Positions 1 to 5,804 of a DNA stretch of 7,274 nucleotides are shown here, in pieces (position 1 is the stretch's first letter; each line of letters starts with the position of its first letter). This stretch comes from Rhizobacter sp. (lineage in GTDB: Bacteria; Pseudomonadota; Gammaproteobacteria; Burkholderiales; Burkholderiaceae_C). The notes under the pieces are model-generated. The model was not told where the DNA came from, made no database searches, and was given only the letters and a program-made list of their open reading frames with translations. Made by a program: the position numbers and the translations under genes. Where the stretch lies: positions 1-7,274 of the forward strand of contig JANYFX010000580.1 of NCBI GenBank assembly GCA_025359585.1, read 5' to 3'.

Positions 1-153
1 CACCCGAACCTGATGAACCACCAGGTCTATGCCTGCGGCGTGCCGATCATGGTCGAGTCGGCCAAGCGTGACTTCGTGATGAAGGCCGGGCTGCCCGACG
101 ACGAGTTCTATGCCGACTCGTTCACGTCCGAAGCCGACAAACATGGCGCGTAG
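1..153 (+). CDS. C-terminal fragment of a CDP-6-deoxy-delta-3,4-glucoseen reductase-type flavin/2Fe-2S oxidoreductase
   Basis: Frame 1 is open from the first base to a TAG at 151-153, giving the last 50 residues of a protein whose start lies outside the window. The fragment carries HQVYACGVP followed by a methionine, which matches the conserved Tyr-x-Cys-Gly-x-Pro-x-Met segment of the NAD(P)-binding domain in the ferredoxin-NADP reductase superfamily. It ends with AGLPDDEFYADSFTSEAD, a tail I associate with the Burkholderiales proteins annotated as CDP-6-deoxy-delta-3,4-glucoseen reductases (2Fe-2S ferredoxin domain, then FAD and NAD domains). These pass electrons from NAD(P)H through FAD to an iron-sulfur centre. 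The sugar-reductase name is usually inherited by homology, and the true partner in this organism is unknown. The superfamily is fairly sure; the exact member is not, because the FAD and 2Fe-2S domains are off the window. Confidence 0.8.
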   Translation, partial: HPNLMNHQVYACGVPIMVESAKRDFVMKAGLPDDEFYADSFTSEADKHGA

Positions 154-176
154 CGACATGTTTGCGTTGCAGGCTC

Positions 177-209
177 ACTTCGCGCAGCGAAGTTAAGGCA
201 CGAAGTGCC
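177..209 (+). promoter_or_regulatory. Two tandem hairpins over the ribosome binding site and GTG start of the cytochrome b561 gene
   Basis: Bases 177-183 (ACTTCGC) pair perfectly with 187-193 (GCGAAGT) around a three-base loop. After TAA, bases 197-201 (GGCAC) pair perfectly with 205-209 (GTGCC) around GAA. The second stem contains the GTG start codon at 205, and its 5' arm overlaps the only Shine-Dalgarno-like stretch (AAGG, 195-198). The hexamer CGAAGT occurs twice (188-193 and 201-206), so the left arm ACTTCG at 177-182 could pair with either copy. A control of translation is inferred from this layout only. It could also be a dispersed extragenic repeat. Confidence 0.4.
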
Positions 210-792
210 GGCCGAAGACACAAATTCTGCGAGGGCTGCAGGGCCGCGCTATGGCGCAGTCGCCATCGGCTTTCACTGGCTGCTCGCGCTGATGATCGTC
301 GGCTCGCTCGGTGTCGGCCTGTACATGAGCGACCTGCCGTTTTCGCCGTTGCGGCTGAAGCTCTACAACTGGCACAAGTGGGCCGGCATCACGATCCTGG
401 CACTGTCTTCATTGCGCTTGTTGTGGCGGCTTTCGCGTCGCCCGCCCCCGCTGCCGGCGACCGTGCTCGCCGCCATGCCCACGTGGCAGCAGCACGCGCA
501 CACCGCCACCCACGTCGCCCTGTACCTGCTCTTCTTCGCCGTGCCGCTCACGGGCTGGGCCTACAGCTCGGCGGCCGGTTTCCAGATCGTCTGGTTCGGC
601 GTGCTGCCCTTGCCCGATTGGGTCGCCGTGAACAAACCGCTGGCCGACGCGGTGCTCAAACCCCTGCATGCCACTTGCGCCCTCACGCTCGGCGCGCTGG
701 TGCTGCTGCACATCGCCGCCACCTTGAAACACCAGTTCCTCGACCACGACGGTCTTTTGTGGCGCATGTGGCCGACAGGAGAAAAGCCTTGA
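205..792 (+). CDS. Cytochrome b561 family di-haem membrane protein
   Basis: The product is 195 residues, the usual size for bacterial cytochrome b561 (CybB/YceJ type), a four-helix inner-membrane protein that binds two b-type haems and exchanges electrons with quinones. Four histidines fit the haem ligands in spacing and context: H24 in GFHWLLA, H57 in NWHKW, then H155 and H169 fourteen residues apart in the last helix. Hydrophobic segments lie at about 19-40, 57-75, 100-121 and 154-174. The start is taken as GTG at 205 because H24 must be included and no in-frame ATG lies upstream of it. An AAGG sits six bases ahead, inside a small hairpin. The stop at 790-792 overlaps the TTG start of the YceI gene, a pairing also found in E. 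coli (yceJ-yceI). It probably supplies or takes electrons at the quinone pool beside that secreted partner; the exact redox role is inferred. Confidence 0.92.
   Translation: MPAEDTNSARAAGPRYGAVAIGFHWLLALMIVGSLGVGLYMSDLPFSPLRLKLYNWHKWAGITILALSSLRLLWRLSRRPPPLPATVLAAMPTWQQHAHTATHVALYLLFFAVPLTGWAYSSAAGFQIVWFGVLPLPDWVAVNKPLADAVLKPLHATCALTLGALVLLHIAATLKHQFLDHDGLLWRMWPTGEKP
777..781 (+). promoter_or_regulatory. Ribosome binding site deciding the TTG start of the YceI gene
   Basis: AGGAG lies seven bases ahead of TTG at 789, inside the end of the cytochrome b561 gene. It decides the start of the YceI protein: the codon after TTG begins a clean signal peptide, whereas the longer open frame upstream (from 162) is only a shadow of the b561 gene. 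Confidence 0.75.
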
Positions 793-1361
793 AGAAAATT
801 CTTGTGATGGCCATGACATCGGCGGCCGTGGCCTTCAGCCTCGGCGCGTTCGCACAAACACCGGCGAAGCTGCTGCCGGCGCAAAGCGAGATCGCCTTCG
901 TCAGCAAGCAGATGGGCGTGCCGGTCGACGGCGTGTTCAAGAAGTTCGATGCCAGCATCAGCTTCGACCCGAAGAAGCCCGAAACCGGCAAGGTGGCCTT
1001 CAGCATCGACACCGACAGCGCCTCGCTCGGCATCGCCCAGACCGACGCCGAGTTGCCCAAACCCGAGTGGTTCAACACGCCGAAGTTTCCGCAGGCCACG
1101 TTTCAGTCGAGCGCGATCAAGGGCCTGGGTGGCGGCAAGTTCGAAGTCGCCGGCAAGCTCACGATCAAGGGCAACGTGCGCGACATCGTCGTGCCGGTCA
1201 GCGTGGCGCAGAGCGCGGGCACGTCGGTGGCGAGCGGCGCCTTCACGATCAAGCGGCTCGAATTCAAGATCGGCGAAGGCGACTGGGCCGACACCTCGAT
1301 GGTCGCCAACGACGTGCAGGTGCGCTTCAAACTCGCACTGACCGGGCTCGGCCCGCTTTGA
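789..1361 (+). CDS. YceI family periplasmic protein
   Basis: The product is 190 residues read from TTG at 789, which overlaps the b561 stop as TTGA and has AGGAG seven bases upstream. Residues 1-22 form a Sec signal peptide (MKK, hydrophobic core, cleavage after AFA before Gln23). The mature part shows the YceI signature blocks: SEIAFVSKQMG near 33-43, WFNTPKFPQATF at 94-105, LTIKGNVRDIVVPV at 124-137, and the C-terminal block FKIGEGDWADTSMVANDV at 159-176. Family structures are lipocalin-like beta barrels that bind long isoprenoids such as quinones or polyprenyls. The translational coupling to cytochrome b561 suggests the two act together, perhaps on a quinone or isoprenoid at the inner-membrane/periplasm face. 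Family assignment is firm; ligand and physiological role are inferred. Confidence 0.93.
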   Translation: MKKILVMAMTSAAVAFSLGAFAQTPAKLLPAQSEIAFVSKQMGVPVDGVFKKFDASISFDPKKPETGKVAFSIDTDSASLGIAQTDAELPKPEWFNTPKFPQATFQSSAIKGLGGGKFEVAGKLTIKGNVRDIVVPVSVAQSAGTSVASGAFTIKRLEFKIGEGDWADTSMVANDVQVRFKLALTGLGPL

Positions 1362-1378
1362 AACCCACGCGCTTCACC

Positions 1379-2362
1379 ATGCAACGACGCCGACTGCTGA
1401 TCACGACTTTCGCGACCGGCCTGCTGCCAGCGGCCCCTGTGCGAGCCCAAGCCAAAACCATCCGCCTGATCGTGCCCTACCCACCCGGCGGCCCGCTCGA
1501 CATCGTGGCCCGCGCGCTGGCTGAAAAAGTGCAGGGCAGCCTCGGCAACGTGATCGTCGAGAACCGCCCCGGCGCCGGTGGCAACCTCGGTGCCGACCTC
1601 GTCGCCAAGGCCGCCCCCGACGGCAACACGATCGTGATGGGGGCGGTGGCCACCCACGCGATCAACCCCTGGCTCTACACGAAGATGCCCTACGACGCGG
1701 CCCACGACTTCACGCCGATCACCGGCGTGGCGCAGGTGCCCAACGTGCTGGTGATGAACCCGCAGACCGCTGCGAGGCTTGGCATCGACAGCGTCGCCGA
1801 CCTCGTCGCCTACGCGCGCAAGAACCCGGGCCAGCTGAACTACGGCTCGGGCGGCATCGGCAGCGCCGGCCACCTCGCGGGCGAGATGTTCAAGGCCCGC
1901 GCCGGTGTGTTCATGGTCCACATTTCCTATGCGGGCGGCAACCCGGCGCAGCTGGCCTTGCTGTCGGGCCAGGTCGATCTGAACTTCGACAACCTCGCCG
2001 CCGCCTCGGCCAACATCAAGGCCGGCAAGCTCAAGGCGATCGCCGTCACGACCGTGGCGCGCACCAGCGCCATGCCCGAGCTGCCGACGATCGCCGAAGG
2101 TGGCAAGGCACTCGGCTTGGCCGGCTTCGACATCCACACCTGGTTCGGCCTGTTCGGCCCGGCGAAGCTGCCGCCCGACGTGACACAGCGGCTGAACAAG
2201 GCCTTCGTCGCTGCGCTGAACTCGCCCGAGCTGCGCACCCGCCTGGCCGCACTGCTGGCAGAGCCGATGCCCTCGACGCCAACGCAGTTCGGCGACTTCG
2301 TGAACAGCGAGCTGGCGAAGTACCAAACGGTGGTGAAAGCCTCGGGTGCGCGGGTCGAATGA
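1379..2362 (+). CDS. Tripartite tricarboxylate transporter substrate-binding protein (Bug/TctC family)
   Basis: The product is 327 residues from ATG at 1379, a normal length for Bug solute-binding proteins. Residues 1-23 are an export signal (MQRRRLLI, hydrophobic stretch, cleavage after VRA); the arginine run followed by two leucines leaves Tat export possible. Family blocks are clear: IRLIVPYPPGG at 28-38, ENRPGAGGNLG at 61-71, NYGSGGIGSAGHLAGEMF at 154-171, then ELPTIAEGG and FGLFGPAKLPPDVTQRLN further on. These periplasmic proteins bind small carboxylates and related ligands; the ligand here cannot be read from sequence. An in-frame TTG at 1358 overlaps the YceI stop as TTGA and would add seven residues. 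Neither start has a convincing Shine-Dalgarno, so the start is uncertain. No TctA or TctB membrane gene is in the window, so it looks like an orphan, as is very common in Burkholderiales. Confidence 0.93.
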   Translation: MQRRRLLITTFATGLLPAAPVRAQAKTIRLIVPYPPGGPLDIVARALAEKVQGSLGNVIVENRPGAGGNLGADLVAKAAPDGNTIVMGAVATHAINPWLYTKMPYDAAHDFTPITGVAQVPNVLVMNPQTAARLGIDSVADLVAYARKNPGQLNYGSGGIGSAGHLAGEMFKARAGVFMVHISYAGGNPAQLALLSGQVDLNFDNLAAASANIKAGKLKAIAVTTVARTSAMPELPTIAEGGKALGLAGFDIHTWFGLFGPAKLPPDVTQRLNKAFVAALNSPELRTRLAALLAEPMPSTPTQFGDFVNSELAKYQTVVKASGARVE

Positions 2363-2402
2363 GGGCCGAGGGAAATCCCCCCAAGTCGGCACCCCTCCGG
2401 CG

Positions 2403-2431
2403 TTGAAGCACGGGCCGGGCACCACTATGAT
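2403..2431 (+). promoter_or_regulatory. Sigma-70 type promoter of the BamE-like lipoprotein gene
   Basis: TTGAAG at 2403-2408 and TATGAT at 2426-2431 are separated by exactly 17 bases. They match the -35 consensus at four of six positions and the -10 at five of six. Transcription would start near 2438, about 30 bases before the start codon. It is placed to drive the lipoprotein gene independently of the genes to the left. Confidence 0.7.
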
Positions 2432-2455
2432 TCGCGGTCGCTCTTGCCCATCCAC

Positions 2456-2460
2456 GGAGG
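2456..2460 (+). promoter_or_regulatory. Strong ribosome binding site of the lipoprotein gene
   Basis: GGAGG lies seven bases ahead of ATG at 2468. It decides between the tandem ATGs at 2468 and 2471 and a longer in-frame read from 2444, which would put the Shine-Dalgarno inside the coding region. Confidence 0.8.
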
Positions 2461-2467
2461 TCTACCC

Positions 2468-2944
2468 ATGATGAAAAGAAATCTCGAAATCACGGCTGCA
2501 TTGATGGCGGCTTGTGTGCTGGCCGCCTGCCAGACCACGCAAGGCGGCGCTGCGCCCGCGCCGGCCCCCGCGCCGACGGCGGCGGCTCCGGTGCCGGCCA
2601 AGTCGCAGACAGAAGCCGACACGCGGCACGTCAAGGGCATCAACGACTGGGAAGGCGACATCACCGGCAAGCCCGGTGCGGGCAGCCGTTTCACGCAGCT
2701 GCAGATCGGCATGCCGATGAAGCAGGTCACCGACCTCGTGGGCGCACCGACCGACCAGGGTGCCTACGTCACCGGCAAGGCCTGGATCCCGTTCTACTAC
2801 GGCGGCGACCGTTACCGACACGAGCTGGTCTACAAAGGCCAGGGCCGGCTGATCTTCGCCGGCGGCAACGGCTGGCGCGGCAGCTACGGCAGCGGCAACC
2901 TGATCTGGATCATCCACAACCCGGCGGAGAGCGGTTACCGCTGA
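2468..2944 (+). CDS. Small outer-membrane lipoprotein with a BamE/SmpA-like domain
   Basis: The product is 158 residues. A lipoprotein signal peptide ends in LAAC, with lipidated Cys21. The next residue is Gln, not Asp, so Lol sorting to the outer membrane is expected. Residues 28-45 are an Ala/Pro-rich linker. From about 75 the sequence FTQLQIGMPMKQVTDLVGAP resembles the opening of the BamE/SmpA-OmlA fold (a Gly-Met turn, a Gln-Val helix, then Gly-x-Pro). Aromatic strands follow (WIPFYYGGDRYRHELVYKG, RLIFAGGNGW), and it ends near NLIWIIHNP. It has its own promoter, strong ribosome binding site and terminator, so it is a single-gene unit. Lipoprotein status is firm. BamE-like similarity is recalled from motif pattern, and it is not necessarily the true BamE of the Bam complex. 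A specific function cannot be given. Confidence 0.85.
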   Translation: MMKRNLEITAALMAACVLAACQTTQGGAAPAPAPAPTAAAPVPAKSQTEADTRHVKGINDWEGDITGKPGAGSRFTQLQIGMPMKQVTDLVGAPTDQGAYVTGKAWIPFYYGGDRYRHELVYKGQGRLIFAGGNGWRGSYGSGNLIWIIHNPAESGYR

Positions 2945-2967
2945 CACCGGCACGCGGCGCTCGCCAT

Positions 2968-2995
2968 CACAAGCCGGCCTGCGGGCCGGTTTGTG
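2968..2995 (+). terminator. Hairpin terminator after the lipoprotein gene
   Basis: A 12-pair stem (2968-2979 with 2984-2995, one G-T pair) closes a TGCG loop, 23 bases after the stop codon. The core GCCGGCC/GGCCGGT is very stable. The 3' arm ends in TTTGTG, so the T-run is short and lies partly inside the stem. An intrinsic terminator or mRNA 3' end is likely; efficiency is uncertain. It separates the lipoprotein from the carrier-protein operon. Confidence 0.7.
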
Positions 2996-3039
2996 CGTTG
3001 TGGCGGCGCGCCAGTGCCGGCTTCCCCGGGGGAGTGCTT

Positions 3040-3048
3040 TGGTAAACT
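3040..3048 (+). promoter_or_regulatory. Possible extended -10 promoter of the acyl-carrier/ligase operon
   Basis: TGGTAAACT has the extended -10 form (TG, one base, then a hexamer matching TATAAT at four of six, including the key second A and last T). No good -35 lies 15-18 bases upstream. It sits just after the terminator at 2968-2995 and about 100 bases before the ATG at 3150, which is where a promoter for the operon is needed. The call rests on position and a modest match. Confidence 0.4.
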
Positions 3049-3055
3049 CCGTTGC

Positions 3056-3070
3056 ACTGGGTTTCCCAGT
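3056..3070 (+). other. Small hairpin in the presumed 5' leader of the operon
   Basis: ACTGGG at 3056-3061 pairs perfectly with CCCAGT at 3065-3070 around TTT, followed by a pyrimidine-rich stretch. If transcription starts from the extended -10 at 3040-3048, this hairpin would be at the very 5' end of the message, where it could protect against decay. No function is shown by sequence alone. Confidence 0.35.
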
Positions 3071-3149
3071 CTTTCGACCCTTCAATTCCCGGCGTTGCCC
3101 GCTCTTCTTTTCACGGCACGACGACAGACGCCACACGGACTACGCACGC

Positions 3150-3419
3150 ATGACTTCTGTCCAAACCGATTCGCAGCGCGAAGTCGCCGCCCTTCTCGTC
3201 GAGGCCCTGAACCTCGACATCCCTGCCGACAGCATCGATCCGCAAGCGCCCTTGTACGGCGAAGGCCTGGGCCTCGACTCGATCGACATCCTCGAGGTGG
3301 CCTTGGTCGTCTCGCAGCGCTACGGCTTTCAGCTGCGCTCCGACGATGAAGACAACGTCCGCATCTTCACGTCGTTGGCCAGCCTGACCGAGCACATCAC
3401 CGCCCACCGCGTCGGCTGA
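3150..3419 (+). CDS. Acyl carrier protein (aryl-polyene/ApeE-like)
   Basis: The product is 89 residues from ATG at 3150. The phosphopantetheine site is LGLDSIDILEVAL, with Ser44 as the attachment residue. The preceding APLYGEGLGLDS is the 'Gly-rich' form I associate with carrier proteins of aryl-polyene and related clusters rather than with housekeeping AcpP, whose site is DSLDTVE. Helix regions before and after (EVAALLVEALNL; SLASLTEHITAHRVG) fit the ACP fold. It should carry the growing acyl or aryl chain as a thioester in the cytoplasm. It is the first gene of the packed operon, ten bases ahead of the next ATG. No strong Shine-Dalgarno is seen (GGAC about ten bases ahead). The ACP call is firm; pathway membership comes from its neighbours. 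Only one carrier protein is visible, where aryl polyene clusters usually have two. Confidence 0.92.
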   Translation: MTSVQTDSQREVAALLVEALNLDIPADSIDPQAPLYGEGLGLDSIDILEVALVVSQRYGFQLRSDDEDNVRIFTSLASLTEHITAHRVG

Positions 3420-3429
3420 GTTGCTTCCC

Positions 3430-4095
3430 ATGCGCATGCGCTACGTCGTCATCGCGCTGATCGCCGTGGCCTACGTCCTCGGCTCGCAATGGCTGATGAC
3501 GAGTGCGCCCGAATCGGCCTGGGTCGCGGTGGCATTGCTTTCGCCGATGCTGGTCGTGGTGGTGCTCGGTGCCTGGGGCGCGAAACACCGCTGGCTCAGC
3601 GTGGGCGCCACGCTGCTGCTGGTCGGGCTGTGCGCTGCCGCGTTGTTCGGCGCCCATGTCTCGGCCCAGGTGCTGTACCTCGCACAGCATGTCGGCGTGA
3701 ACCTGTTTCTCGGTGCGTGGTTCGCCAGCACCTTGCGGCCCGGCGCCCAGGCGCTGATCTCGCAACTGGCCGCGCGGGTGCGCCACCTCACGCCCGGCAA
3801 GGCGCTCTACACCCGCAAGCTCACGTTCGCGTGGGTCATCTTCTTCGTCGCCATCGTCGCGGTCTCGATCGGCCTGTACGCGCTGACGCAGTTCGACACC
3901 TGGGCGCTGTTCGCCAACGTCGGCACGCCCGTCGCGGTGGGCGCGATGTTCGTCGGCGAATACCTGCTGCGTTACCGCCTGCACCCTGAGTTCGAGCGCA
4001 CCACGCTCGGCGACGCGATCCGCGCTTACCGGCAAGGCACGGGTGACGACACTTCTGTCATCGCCCCACCGTCCCGCACCGACCCCGTGAAATGA
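3430..4095 (+). CDS. COG4648 (ApeG-like) integral membrane protein
   Basis: The product is 221 residues from ATG at 3430; TTG at 3421 and ATG at 3436 are in-frame alternatives. Hydrophobic segments at about 5-22, 31-48, 56-75, 78-98, 133-153 and 158-180 suggest five to six membrane helices. The stretch ALYTRKLTFAWVIFFV at 125-140 and the later GAMFVGEYLLRYR at 171-183 match the pattern of COG4648 proteins, which lie beside the carrier protein and AMP-ligase in aryl-polyene-type clusters. Databases sometimes name this family 'ketosynthase' without catalytic evidence; I see no ketosynthase motif. The C-terminal 40 residues are polar and cytoplasmic-looking. The stop overlaps the next start as ATGA, so translation is probably coupled to the ligase. 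Its biochemical role is not known to me; a membrane anchor for the synthetic complex is a guess. Confidence 0.82.
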   Translation: MRMRYVVIALIAVAYVLGSQWLMTSAPESAWVAVALLSPMLVVVVLGAWGAKHRWLSVGATLLLVGLCAAALFGAHVSAQVLYLAQHVGVNLFLGAWFASTLRPGAQALISQLAARVRHLTPGKALYTRKLTFAWVIFFVAIVAVSIGLYALTQFDTWALFANVGTPVAVGAMFVGEYLLRYRLHPEFERTTLGDAIRAYRQGTGDDTSVIAPPSRTDPVK

Positions 4096-5489
4096 ACGGC
4101 TTGCCCTTGATCCGGGGTGACGACCTCGACCTGCCGATCGCCTGGCGCGACGGCGAGCCGGTCTCGCGCCGCCGCTACCTCGCCGACGTGAACGCACTCT
4201 GTGCCCTGTTGCCCGGCCAGGGGCCGATGCTCAACGTGACGGCCGACCGTTACCACTTCGCCGTGGGTCTGGGCGCGGCCATGCTGCGCGGGCAAGACAA
4301 CCTGATGCCACCGAACCACACGCCCGACATGGTGGCGCGGCTGCACGGCCTGTTCCCGTCGACCTACGGCCTGGCCGACGAAGCCGCGCCGGCAGTGCAG
4401 CTACCGATGGTCTGGCACCCGCGCACGCCACCCGCGGGCCGCGCACCCGAGGCCGTGCCGCCGGTCGATGCCGACCTGCTCGTGGCCCAGGTGCTCACCT
4501 CGGGCTCGACCGGCGCGCCCGTGCCGCACGCCAAACGCTGGGGCCTGCTCGTCAACAACACCCGCGCTGGCGTGCAGCGCCTGGCCGAGCAGATGGGGCG
4601 CGCCGACCTGTCCGGCGTGACGCTCGTGGCCACCGTGCCGCCGCAGCACATGTACGGCTTCGAATCGACGGTGCTGGTGGCCTTGCTCGGCGGCGCCGCG
4701 TTCGATGTGGAGCGCCCGTTCTACCCGGCCGACATCGCCCGCGCGATGGCGCGTGCGCCGCGCCCGCGCATGCTGGTGACCACGCCCTTCCACCTGAAGA
4801 CGCTGCTCGACTCCGGCATCGAGCTGCCGCCGATCGACCTGACGGTCTGCGCCACCGCGCCGCTGTCGCCGCAGCTGGCGGCGCGCGCCGAAGCGGCGCT
4901 GGCCGCACCGCTGATGGAGATCTACGGCTGCACCGAAGCCGGCCAGGTCGCATCGCGCCGCACCACCGACGGCCCCGAGTGGCACACCTACGAAGGCCTG
5001 CGCCTCACGGGCGACGGTGACCAGTCGGTCGTGCAAGACGGCCACGTGCCGCAGCCCACGCTGCTGGCCGACGTGCTCGAAGTGATCGATGCGCAGACCT
5101 TCCGCCTGCTCGGCCGCTCCAACGACCTGATCAACATCGCGGGCAAGCGCAGCTCGCTGTCGCACCTGAACTACCACCTGAACTCGATCCCCGGCATTCA
5201 CGACGGCAGCTTCTGGCTGCCGCCCGAAGAGCCGGCGCACGGTGTCAAACGCCTGACCGCCTTCGTGGTCGCGCCCGGGATCGAACCCGCCGCGCTGCAC
5301 GAGCACATCGTCAGTGCGCTGCGCCTGCGGGTCGATGCGGCCTTCCTGCCGCGCCGCATCGTCGCAGTGCCCGCGTTGCCGCGCGAGCCCACCGGCAAGC
5401 TGCCCACCGGGCCGTTCAACACCTGGGCTGCCGCTGCGCTGGAGCAGGCTTCGCCGCGCGTCCCGCCGCCGCAAGACCAGCGCGGCTGA
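4092..5489 (+). CDS. AMP-dependent acyl/aryl-acid ligase (ApeH-like)
   Basis: The product is 465 residues, a compact member of the ANL adenylate-forming superfamily. Core motifs are present in order: phosphate-binding loop TSGSTGAPVPHAK at 136-148, PPQHMYGFE at 183-191, YGCTEAG at 278-284, the hinge block GRSNDLINIAGKR at 341-353, and the C-terminal PREPTGKLP with catalytic Lys436. An active enzyme is therefore expected. It would activate a carboxylic acid with ATP and pass it to the carrier protein two genes upstream; in the Xenorhabdus aryl polyene pathway the homologous ApeH loads 4-hydroxybenzoate. The substrate here is not readable by eye and could be an aromatic or a fatty acid. ATG at 4092 overlaps the ApeG-like stop by four bases, and the next gene begins six bases after its stop. 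Confidence is high for the family and moderate for the pathway. Confidence 0.9.
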   Translation: MNGLPLIRGDDLDLPIAWRDGEPVSRRRYLADVNALCALLPGQGPMLNVTADRYHFAVGLGAAMLRGQDNLMPPNHTPDMVARLHGLFPSTYGLADEAAPAVQLPMVWHPRTPPAGRAPEAVPPVDADLLVAQVLTSGSTGAPVPHAKRWGLLVNNTRAGVQRLAEQMGRADLSGVTLVATVPPQHMYGFESTVLVALLGGAAFDVERPFYPADIARAMARAPRPRMLVTTPFHLKTLLDSGIELPPIDLTVCATAPLSPQLAARAEAALAAPLMEIYGCTEAGQVASRRTTDGPEWHTYEGLRLTGDGDQSVVQDGHVPQPTLLADVLEVIDAQTFRLLGRSNDLINIAGKRSSLSHLNYHLNSIPGIHDGSFWLPPEEPAHGVKRLTAFVVAPGIEPAALHEHIVSALRLRVDAAFLPRRIVAVPALPREPTGKLPTGPFNTWAAAALEQASPRVPPPQDQRG

Positions 5490-5495
5490 AGACCC

Positions 5496-5804
5496 ATGCA
5501 CAGCGTCGTCTTGCGGGTCGCGCACGACCACCCCACTTTTGCCGGCCACTTCCCCGGCCAGCCGCTGTTGCCCGGCGTGGTGCTGCTGTCCGAAGTGCTC
5601 GAAGCGGCGCTGGCCGAGCCGACGCTCGCCGCGCTCGTCGGCACGGCACCGCGGGTCGGCGCGGCCAAGTTCCTGGCGCCGGTGCGCCCCGGCACTGAGC
5701 TCAGGCTGCAGCTGACGGCGGCAGAGCGTGGCCTGCGCTTCGAGGTCTGGGGCGACGAGCGGCTGGTCGCTTCGGGTCATTTCGAAACGGGCGTTGCACC
5801 GTGA
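5496..5804 (+). CDS. ApeI-like hot-dog fold 3-hydroxyacyl-ACP dehydratase
   Basis: The product is 102 residues, a short single hot-dog domain of the FabA/FabZ class. HPTFAGHFPGQPLLPGVVLL at 12-31 holds the family signature HFPGxPxxPG, with the expected catalytic His18. It should dehydrate 3-hydroxyacyl-ACP to the trans-2-enoyl form, building the conjugated double bonds if this is a polyene pathway. The following helix reads LLSEVLEAAL. The acidic catalytic position of FabZ (Glu five residues after the PG) falls on Ser32 here, with Glu33 next to it; relatives I recall carry Asp or Glu at that place. ATG at 5496 is six bases after the ligase stop with only a weak GAAGA ahead. The stop is overlapped by the GTG start of the acyltransferase. 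It could instead act with a second, FabA-like dehydratase encoded downstream. Confidence 0.85.
   Translation: MHSVVLRVAHDHPTFAGHFPGQPLLPGVVLLSEVLEAALAEPTLAALVGTAPRVGAAKFLAPVRPGTELRLQLTAAERGLRFEVWGDERLVASGHFETGVAP

Noticed and set aside
162..788. Open frame upstream of the YceI protein, giving a 399-residue read from 162
   Set aside because: It is a shifted-frame shadow of the cytochrome b561 gene, rich in Arg/Ala/His. The signal peptide and the ribosome binding site place the YceI start at TTG 789.
1067..1378. N-terminal extension of the Bug protein from 1067
   Set aside because: It reads the YceI gene out of frame, and the export signal begins at the ATG at 1379 (or at most TTG 1358).
2361..2397. 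Nested inverted repeats after the Bug gene (GCCGA/TCGGC at 2365-2390 with GGG/CCC inside)
   Set aside because: The pairing is interrupted, the stems are short and there is no T-run, so I do not call it a terminator. It also lies next to the promoter at 2403.
1103..2455. 450-residue open frame on the minus strand
   Set aside because: It lies antisense to the clear YceI and Bug genes, and its composition (Arg, Gly, His, Val-rich) is typical of the shadow frame of GC-rich DNA. No domain was recognised.
2512..3045. 177-residue + strand frame over the lipoprotein gene
   Set aside because: It is out of frame with the lipoprotein, which has its own ribosome binding site, lipobox and terminator; the terminator falls inside this frame.
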